Assembly: GCA_025362495.1 (NCBI GenBank)
Contig: JANYGI010000026.1
Location: forward strand, 130,118-194,117
Origin: Byssovorax sp.
GTDB taxonomy: Bacteria > Myxococcota_A > Polyangia > Polyangiales > Polyangiaceae
DNA length: 64,000 bases
Reading direction: 5' to 3'
Position numbers and translations under genes: made by a program. The stretch's first letter is position 1; every line of letters begins with the position of its first letter. This document shows positions 59,250-64,000 of this stretch, piece by piece. The notes below the pieces were generated by a model, which searched no databases, was not told the origin of the DNA, and saw only the letters and a list, made by a program, of their open reading frames with translations.

Positions 59250-60617
59250 TCACATCCCCTTGATGAGATCGTCGAGGAGGCCGCTGATGGTGGAGATCAC
59301 CCGCATCGAAGCCTCGAACGATTTCTGGTAGCGAGTGAGGTTGATCATCTCGTCGTCGACCGAGACGCCGGCCGAGCTCTCCCGGAGGTTGTCGGCCTGA
59401 GCGACGGTGTTGTCGCGGAGCTTGACGTCGGAGTCGGCCGCCGCCTTCGTCGTGCCGAGCCCGCCGAGGATGGCCACGAAGGCCTGCTCGGGCGTGGACG
59501 CGCCGCCCTGCGGGGCCTCGCCGAGCATGGCAATCGCCAGCGCGTTGTCGTTACCGCCCGGGAGGTCGGCGGCCGACTTGGCCGCGCCGATCGCGTCGGG
59601 CTTGCCCGCGACGCTGGCGTCGACGGCCATCGCGTAGGCGGCGCCGGCGACGGCGGCGGGCGGCTTGAAGAGCGGCCTACCCGTCTGCCCGTCGAGCCCG
59701 TAGCCGGCCGAGTGAACGGCGTTGACGCTCGTGGAGAGGTCGTAGGCGTACTGGTCGAGCTGGGCCATGATCTTCGGCGCGTCGACGTCGCGCGCCTCGC
59801 GGATCCCGCCGAGCGCCCCGCCGACGACCTTGGTGGTGACGTTGTCAACGGCGCCGCCGGGGTGGCGGAACTTGATCGAGAGATCCCCGGTCGCGCCGAG
59901 CGAGACATCGACCGACGAGACGTGGTTGCCTTCGAGCAGCGTCGATCCCGACGAGAGCAGCGTCACCGCGCCGGTGCCGTCCTCGATCGCCGTGACGTCG
60001 ATGCGCGTGCCGACGTCGCGCACCAGCGTGTCGCGCTGATCGCGCAGCGAGTTGCTGTCGGCGCTCACGGCCGTGGCGTCGGCGATCTGCTGGTTGAGCT
60101 TGCCGATCTGGCCGAGCTTCTGGTTGAGCTCGCCCGCGGTGTCCTGGCCTCGCGCGAGGAGCGCGGCGCGCTCCGTCAGCAGCGACGCGGCCGTCGAGGA
60201 GATGTTGCCCGCGAGCTGCTGCGCCGAGGCGAGCACCACGTTGCGCGACGTGGCGTCCGCCGGGCTCTGCGAGAGCGCGTTCATGGCCGCGAACATCGAC
60301 GAGGTCTGATCGCCGATGGTCTGTCCCTGCGAGGGCGCGAGGATCTGCTCGAGGTTCGCGAGGGCGCCGGCGCGGGCCGTCGCGGCGCCCTGGAGGCCAG
60401 TCTCGGTGATGACGCGTGCGGCGGCGAAGCGGTCGAGTGATCGGCCGATGCCGGCGAGCGCGACGCCCATCCCGGGCAGCGTCTCGAGCTGGGCCACGCG
60501 CCGCGCGTAGCCCGGCGTGTTGACGTTGGCGACGTTCTGCCCGGCGATGTCGATGCCGGCGGCCTGGACCCCCATGGCCTGCCCCGACGTCGCCATGATT
60601 GCGAGTAGTGAAGTCAT
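59250..60617 (-). CDS. flgK: Flagellar hook-associated protein 1 (FlgK)
   Basis: A 455-residue hook-junction protein. GQAMGVQAAGIDIAGQNVAN then V-N-T-P-G-Y-A-R-R matches the FlgK N-terminal rod motif (NIANVNTPGY). The central domain (DQYAYDLSTSVNAVHSAGYG) and C-terminal helix (EEMINLTRYQKSFEASMRVI here as D-E-M-I-N-L) are as in the family. Slightly short compared with enterobacterial FlgK. Overlaps into flgL spacing of 2 bp; preceded by the flgN-like gene with 4 bp gap. Secreted by the flagellar type III export system. Confidence 0.95.
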   Translation of the reverse strand: MTSLLAIMATSGQAMGVQAAGIDIAGQNVANVNTPGYARRVAQLETLPGMGVALAGIGRSLDRFAAARVITETGLQGAATARAGALANLEQILAPSQGQTIGDQTSSMFAAMNALSQSPADATSRNVVLASAQQLAGNISSTAASLLTERAALLARGQDTAGELNQKLGQIGKLNQQIADATAVSADSNSLRDQRDTLVRDVGTRIDVTAIEDGTGAVTLLSSGSTLLEGNHVSSVDVSLGATGDLSIKFRHPGGAVDNVTTKVVGGALGGIREARDVDAPKIMAQLDQYAYDLSTSVNAVHSAGYGLDGQTGRPLFKPPAAVAGAAYAMAVDASVAGKPDAIGAAKSAADLPGGNDNALAIAMLGEAPQGGASTPEQAFVAILGGLGTTKAAADSDVKLRDNTVAQADNLRESSAGVSVDDEMINLTRYQKSFEASMRVISTISGLLDDLIKGM

Positions 60618-60621
60618 CTGT

Positions 60622-60897
60622 TCAACCCCTTATGGACATGCGAGCACCCGGTCGCGGCGCGTTGCGCGAAGGCCTGCGCCCGCCCGGATCCTCGTGGTGA
60701 AATGCGGCGAGCGCGTCGCGCAGGCAATCGCGCGCGTGGGCGAGCAGCACCGCGTTGTTGCGGAGCGCGTCCCGGAGGACATGCAGGCGCGGGCGGTGCT
60801 CGGGCCCGAGCGCGGGGAGCCCCTCGCGCAGCGCGCCGATGAGGGACTCTTTCTCTTCCGCGATGCGCACCACCTCGACCGCGTCGAGGAGGATCAT
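60622..60897 (-). CDS. FlgN-like flagellar chaperone (start uncertain)
   Basis: A small helical protein placed where flgN normally is, between flgM and flgK. The frame LLDAVEVVRIAEEKESLIGA and L-R-N-N-A-V-L-L-A-H-A-R-D resembles FlgN (Lys-Glu centre; L-x-N-N near the end), the export chaperone for FlgK and FlgL. ATG 60897 gives 91 residues, but FlgN-like residues (LAALTTLEALLIDERGAM) continue upstream to about 60954 with no ATG, GTG or TTG in frame before the flgM stop at 60963. The start, or the local sequence, therefore needs attention. The C terminus is Arg-rich. Confidence 0.6.
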   Translation of the reverse strand: MILLDAVEVVRIAEEKESLIGALREGLPALGPEHRPRLHVLRDALRNNAVLLAHARDCLRDALAAFHHEDPGGRRPSRNAPRPGARMSIRG

Positions 60898-60962
60898 CGC
60901 GCCGCGCTCGTCGATGAGCAGGGCCTCGAGGGTGGTGAGCGCCGCGAGGGCGTCGAGGCCGC

Positions 60963-61265
60963 CTAGGCCGCTGCTTCCAGCATCGCGTGGGCGATCCGAG
61001 CCGGCTGCACCACGTACGTGTTCGTCGCCAGCGCCTCGCGGAGCTTGTGAACCTTGGCGAGGTCCACCGGCGGGCTCGCCGCCGAGAGGCGCCGGGCCTC
61101 CGCGGAGATGTGCACCGTCGTCGCGCCGACGGTCTCGGCCTTCCGGGGCGCCTCGTTGGCTCGCGCGGTGGTCGAGCGCACGCTCGGCGTCGTTGCTTGA
61201 GTCGTTGTTTGGCGGGTTCGCGAATCGTCGGGGATGCGCATTGTTGGCCAGGGAGGGGGCGTCAT
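60963..61265 (-). CDS. flgM: Anti-sigma-28 factor FlgM
   Basis: A 100-residue FlgM, which holds sigma28 (FliA) until the hook is finished and FlgM is exported. The C-terminal sigma-binding half is clear: TTVHISAEARRLSAASPPVD, KVHKLREALATNTYVVQPAR and I-A-H-A-M-L. The N-terminal half is polar and disordered, as expected. ATG 61265 has AGGG upstream; ATG 61241 (MRIPDDS) would be closer to typical FlgM starts. Lies 54 bp after flgJ. Confidence 0.85.
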   Translation of the reverse strand: MTPPPWPTMRIPDDSRTRQTTTQATTPSVRSTTARANEAPRKAETVGATTVHISAEARRLSAASPPVDLAKVHKLREALATNTYVVQPARIAHAMLEAAA

Positions 61266-61319
61266 TCGCCGACCCTGTCATTTGTTCAACGGTCCCACCG
61301 TCATGATCTTGAGCGCGTG

Positions 61320-61637
61320 TCATCGTTTTACCTCTCGTGTCGTGGGATTGGCGGTCTCGAGCTGGTGCTGGCGATCGAGCGCGGCCTCGATCTGGCGCGC
61401 GAGGCCGAGCCCGCCGCCGGACTGGATGCCTTTCGCGAGCGCGTCGACGGCCATGGAGCCGTAGCCCTTCTCGGCCCCCTTGCCGCCGATCTTGGCGGAC
61501 TCGAGGAGCTGGTGGATGAAGGTCGTCTCGAGCTCTTCGGCGGCCCGGTGGAGGGCGCTCGGCGCCTCCTTCTTGTGCGGCTGCGCGATCGCGTGAGCGG
61601 CGCCGGGCGGCGTGGCGGTCATGGCTTTGATGTTCAC
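61320..61637 (-). CDS. flgJ: Rod-binding protein FlgJ (N-terminal domain only)
   Basis: A 105-residue protein equal to the rod-binding half of FlgJ: SALHRAAEELETTFIHQLLE then S-A-K and YGSMAVDALAKGIQSGGGLG, LARQIEAAL. It lacks the C-terminal muramidase of enterobacterial FlgJ, as in many Deltaproteobacteria, so another cell-wall hydrolase must open the peptidoglycan. The start GTG 61637 overlaps the flgI stop by 4 bp. Confidence 0.9.
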   Translation of the reverse strand: MNIKAMTATPPGAAHAIAQPHKKEAPSALHRAAEELETTFIHQLLESAKIGGKGAEKGYGSMAVDALAKGIQSGGGLGLARQIEAALDRQHQLETANPTTREVKR

Positions 61638-62743
61638 TGGATCACCACCTCTGCTTCGAGGGCCCCCGCGGTGCGCAGCGCCTCGAGGACTCCTGCGAGC
61701 TCGCGCGGCGACAGGCCGAGCGCGCCCAGCGCAGAGGCCACGTCGGCGAGCTTCGCCGCCGCGGGCATCAAGCGCACGTCTTTCTCCCCCTCGTTCACGT
61801 CGATGGTCGTGCGCGGCACGACGGCCGTGGTGCCTTTGCCGAACGGGGCCGCTGGCTGCGACACCACGGGGTTCTCCTTCACGACGATGGTCAGCCCGCC
61901 GTGCACGATGACCGCGGGCGAGAGCCGCACGTCGCCGCCGGCGACGATGGTCTGCGTCCGCTCGCTCACCACCACCCGCGCGCGGCGGACGACGCCGACC
62001 TCGATCTCCTCGAGCGCGGCGATGAGATCCACGGGGCTTTTCTGGTACTTCGCGGGGATCTTCACCACCACGGTGCCGCTGTCGTCGGCGTGCGCCGTGC
62101 CCTCGCCGAGGCTCTTGTCGATGGCCGCGACCGCGTGCGAAGCGACGGTGAAGCTCGGGGTGCGGAGCGAGAGCTTGAGCGCGCCGTCGGTCACGAACGT
62201 GGTCGGGACCTCGCGCTCGATGATCGCGCCCTCGGGGATCCGCGCCGCCGTCGTCGAGCCCGACTGCACCGAGCTGCCGCTCGATCCGCCGGCCTTGAAG
62301 CCGCCCGTGAGGATGTTGCCCTGCGCGACGGCGTACGTCTTCTGATCCGCTCCTTTGAGGAGGGTCTGCACCAGCACGCCGCCCGCGAGGGACTTGGCGT
62401 TGCCGATCGACGAGACGGTGATGTCGAGCTTGGTCCCGGTCTTCGCGAAGGCGCCGAGCGATCCCGTGACGACGACGGCGGCGACGTTCTTCAGGCGCAC
62501 CTGCCGGGGATCGACCTGCACGCCGAGGCGGCGCAGCATCGAGAGCACCGTCTGCGCCGCGATGGGAGAGGTGGTGTCGTCGCCGGTGCCGTTGAGCCCC
62601 GTGACGATGCCGTAGCCGAGGAGCTGGTTCTCGCGCACCCCCGAGACGTCGGTCAGATCGCGGAGCTTGTCGGCGCGGGCCGGCCCGGTGAGGGCGAGCG
62701 CCGCCGTGAGCAGCGCGAGGGTGATTGGCAATCTCTTGTTCAT
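61634..62743 (-). CDS. flgI: Flagellar P-ring protein FlgI
   Basis: A 369-residue periplasmic ring protein. Signal peptide to about Ala24 (GPARA-DK), then the hallmark LRDLTDVSGVRENQLLGYGI and V-T-G-L-N-G-T-G-D, ...RLGVQVDP...VKNVAAV-type region, and the end GVLEALRTAGALEAEVVIQ. Length is normal. Builds the P-ring around the rod in the peptidoglycan. Flanked by flgH (16 bp) and flgJ (overlap), all on one transcript. Confidence 0.96.
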   Translation of the reverse strand: MNKRLPITLALLTAALALTGPARADKLRDLTDVSGVRENQLLGYGIVTGLNGTGDDTTSPIAAQTVLSMLRRLGVQVDPRQVRLKNVAAVVVTGSLGAFAKTGTKLDITVSSIGNAKSLAGGVLVQTLLKGADQKTYAVAQGNILTGGFKAGGSSGSSVQSGSTTAARIPEGAIIEREVPTTFVTDGALKLSLRTPSFTVASHAVAAIDKSLGEGTAHADDSGTVVVKIPAKYQKSPVDLIAALEEIEVGVVRRARVVVSERTQTIVAGGDVRLSPAVIVHGGLTIVVKENPVVSQPAAPFGKGTTAVVPRTTIDVNEGEKDVRLMPAAAKLADVASALGALGLSPRELAGVLEALRTAGALEAEVVIQ

Positions 62744-62759
62744 GATCAGGGCTCCTCGG

Positions 62760-63473
62760 TCAAAGCGGGTTGAGCGTGTCGAGGATCCGGCCGAGCCAGC
62801 CCTTGCGGTTCTGATCGGCGACGTCCCCGCGGCCCGTGAACTCCACCTGGGCGTCGGCGATGCGCTGCGACGCGACGGTGTTGTCCTGCGCGATGTCGGC
62901 GGGGCGGACGATGCCGGAGATGTAAAGGTGGTACTCCTCGCTGTTGATGAGGATCACCTTGGTCCCCTCGAGGAACAGATCGCCGTTGGGCATCTCGCGC
63001 GAGACGCGCACCGCGATCTGGGCCGAGAGCTGGCCCTTGCGGGTGGTGCTGCCGTCGCCCGCGAAGTTCGATTTCCCCGCGTAGGAGAGCAGCTTTCCGG
63101 GATCGATCCCCGGGTGCGCCTTCGCGAGCGCGCCCATCACGCCGAGGAACGAGTCGACTCCCATCGTCGCGCTCGAGTCCTTGTTGAGCTTGGTGCTGGC
63201 GTCGCCCTGCGCGTCGGCGGCCTCGCTGATCACCACGACGACGACATCGCCCACGCGAACGGCGCGGGTATCTTCGAGGTAGCCGCCGGCGGCCTCGCTG
63301 AAGAGCGATCCCGGAGAGCGCTTGGCGGAAGGATCCTTCTGCGCGTAGGCGCCCGGCGTGTACGCGCGCTCTCGCGGGGTGAACGGGGCGATGTGCGGCG
63401 GGCCGCACGCCGCGAGGGCGAGCGACGCGAGAGCGAGAGCGAGAGTGAGAGTGAGCGCGGGACGAGAGACCAT
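62760..63473 (-). CDS. flgH: Flagellar L-ring lipoprotein FlgH
   Basis: A 237-residue outer-membrane ring lipoprotein. Lipobox LAAC with Cys23, then the conserved SLFSEAAGGYLEDTRAVRVG and D-V-V-V-V-V-I-S, NFAGDGSTTRKGQLSAQIAV, NGDLFLEGTKVILINSEEYH and LYISGIVRPADIAQDNTVAS. ATG 63473 is chosen for the signal peptide; its DNA contains hexanucleotide GAGAGC/GAGAGT repeats. First flagellar gene of the operon here; 40 bp after the end of the edge lipoprotein gene. No sigma54 or sigma28 promoter was recognised in that gap. Confidence 0.96.
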   Translation of the reverse strand: MVSRPALTLTLALALASLALAACGPPHIAPFTPRERAYTPGAYAQKDPSAKRSPGSLFSEAAGGYLEDTRAVRVGDVVVVVISEAADAQGDASTKLNKDSSATMGVDSFLGVMGALAKAHPGIDPGKLLSYAGKSNFAGDGSTTRKGQLSAQIAVRVSREMPNGDLFLEGTKVILINSEEYHLYISGIVRPADIAQDNTVASQRIADAQVEFTGRGDVADQNRKGWLGRILDTLNPL

Positions 63474-63513
63474 GTGCGAACCCCTTGCGAGTTCGGTGCC
63501 AGTCTCGTGCACG

Positions 63514-64000
63514 TCAGTGCGCGCCGCCCGCGCCATTACCGCCTGCTCCCCCGGCTCCGCTGGTGCTGGTCGCGCCGCCGGCTCCGCTGGTGCTGATCGC
63601 GCCGCCGGCTCCGCTCGTGGTCGCGCTGCTCGTGCTCGACGCCGTGCTGCTCGCGCTGCTGCTCGACGTCGTGCCGGTGGTCGTGCCGTCGCTTCCATCC
63701 TCGGCATCCGCGGGGTCGCCGTCGGTCGCGTCATCGGCGTCGCTCGCGTCGCCGGCGTCCGCGTCGTGATCCGCGTCGGCGTCGCTCGCGTCGTTCGCGT
63801 CGGCGTCGTTCGCGTCGGCGTCGTCGTTCGCGGCGTCGACGGTGCCGCCGTCGGCGGGGATCGCGCAGCGTCCGGCGAGGCACATCTGGCCGTCCTCGCA
63901 CTCGGAGTTGAGCAGGCACGCGTCCTTCGGCATGCACGCCGGGCCGAGCAGCGCGACGGCGAGACCGGACAGGACGAGCCCGAGGCCGGCGGCGCGCGCG
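63514..64000 (-). CDS. Asp/Ala-rich lipoprotein (5' end beyond right edge)
   Basis: The frame is open from the right edge; the visible part starts inside a signal peptide (GLVLSGLAVALLGPAC, lipobox GPAC), so the start codon lies beyond 64000. After the Cys: CLLNSECEDGQMCLAGRC, the short Cys-rich motif of local lipoproteins, then about 45 residues made mostly of Asp and Ala (DADANDADANDAS), a Ser/Thr stretch and GAGGA repeats (STSGAGG three times). Low-complexity spacer typical of Polyangiales surface lipoproteins. Upstream of flgH on the same strand; any functional link is unproven. Confidence 0.7.
   Translation of the reverse strand, partial: ARAAGLGLVLSGLAVALLGPACMPKDACLLNSECEDGQMCLAGRCAIPADGGTVDAANDDADANDADANDASDADADHDADAGDASDADDATDGDPADAEDGSDGTTTGTTSSSSASSTASSTSSATTSGAGGAISTSGAGGATSTSGAGGAGGNGAGGAH

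Overview
The window is a densely packed, very GC-rich (about 70% by eye) bacterial chromosome segment. Several traits point to Myxococcota, most like the Polyangiales: eukaryote-like Ser/Thr protein kinases, many small Cys-rich lipoproteins with Gly/Ser/Thr 'STSTGAGGAGG'-type linkers, an IgGFc-binding-domain lipoprotein, a MYXO-CTERM-like protein end (GCGC, hydrophobic segment, RRRR), a DUF2169/FHA protein and many hypotheticals. The assignment is an inference; no rRNA or tRNA gene was seen.

Layout. 1-2174: minus-strand lipoproteins and a CDP-alcohol phosphatidyltransferase. 2311-3761: MarR regulator and pirin with palindromic operator candidates. 3847-8731: Lhr-type helicase and a lipoprotein. 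8783-12809: IgGFc-domain lipoprotein divergent from a propeller/di-haem cytochrome. 12817-18054: RND efflux pump (adaptor and permease) divergent from a TetR regulator, with repeated operator-like sequences between them. 18026-24204: SDR, MBL hydrolase, hypotheticals, and a compact hisA / TPR-AIM24 / pgsA operon. 24205-31400: an accessory-looking stretch with a small Cys-rich ORF, a dispersed intergenic repeat, a NALxS pentapeptide-repeat protein translationally coupled to a 1297-residue kinase-ATPase-TPR protein, a 730-bp non-coding gap with tandem repeats, and an Rpn-family PD-(D/E)XK nuclease.

31492-44818: malic enzyme with ACT domain, AsmA-like protein, YycJ-like MBL hydrolase, RbgA GTPase, MYXO-CTERM protein, HAD 5'-nucleotidase, an ABC exporter pair, and a porin / small PBP / lipoprotein operon. 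45037-48526: a NIT-HAMP-PAS-Hpt-HATPase sensor kinase divergent from that operon, and a hypothetical. 48542-56464: two Ser/Thr kinases, a Gly-rich lipoprotein and a giant DUF2169-FHA-(degenerate GGDEF)-(HEPN-like) protein. 56588-57346: a decayed LamG-domain gene end and a glutathione transferase. 57449-63473: a flagellar late-gene cluster (flgH-flgI-flgJ-flgM-flgN-flgK-flgL-csrA-fliW in transcription order). 63514 to the right edge: another Asp/Ala-rich lipoprotein.

Functional themes are envelope biogenesis and export, phospho-Thr signalling (STKs plus an FHA reader) and flagellar assembly with its regulatory switches FlgM/sigma28 and FliW/CsrA. A flagellar cluster in an otherwise myxobacterium-like genome is one of the more notable points. 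The best candidates for something undescribed are the DUF2169-FHA-HEPN-like fusion at 52973-56464 and the NALxS-repeat protein/kinase pair at 24975-29683.
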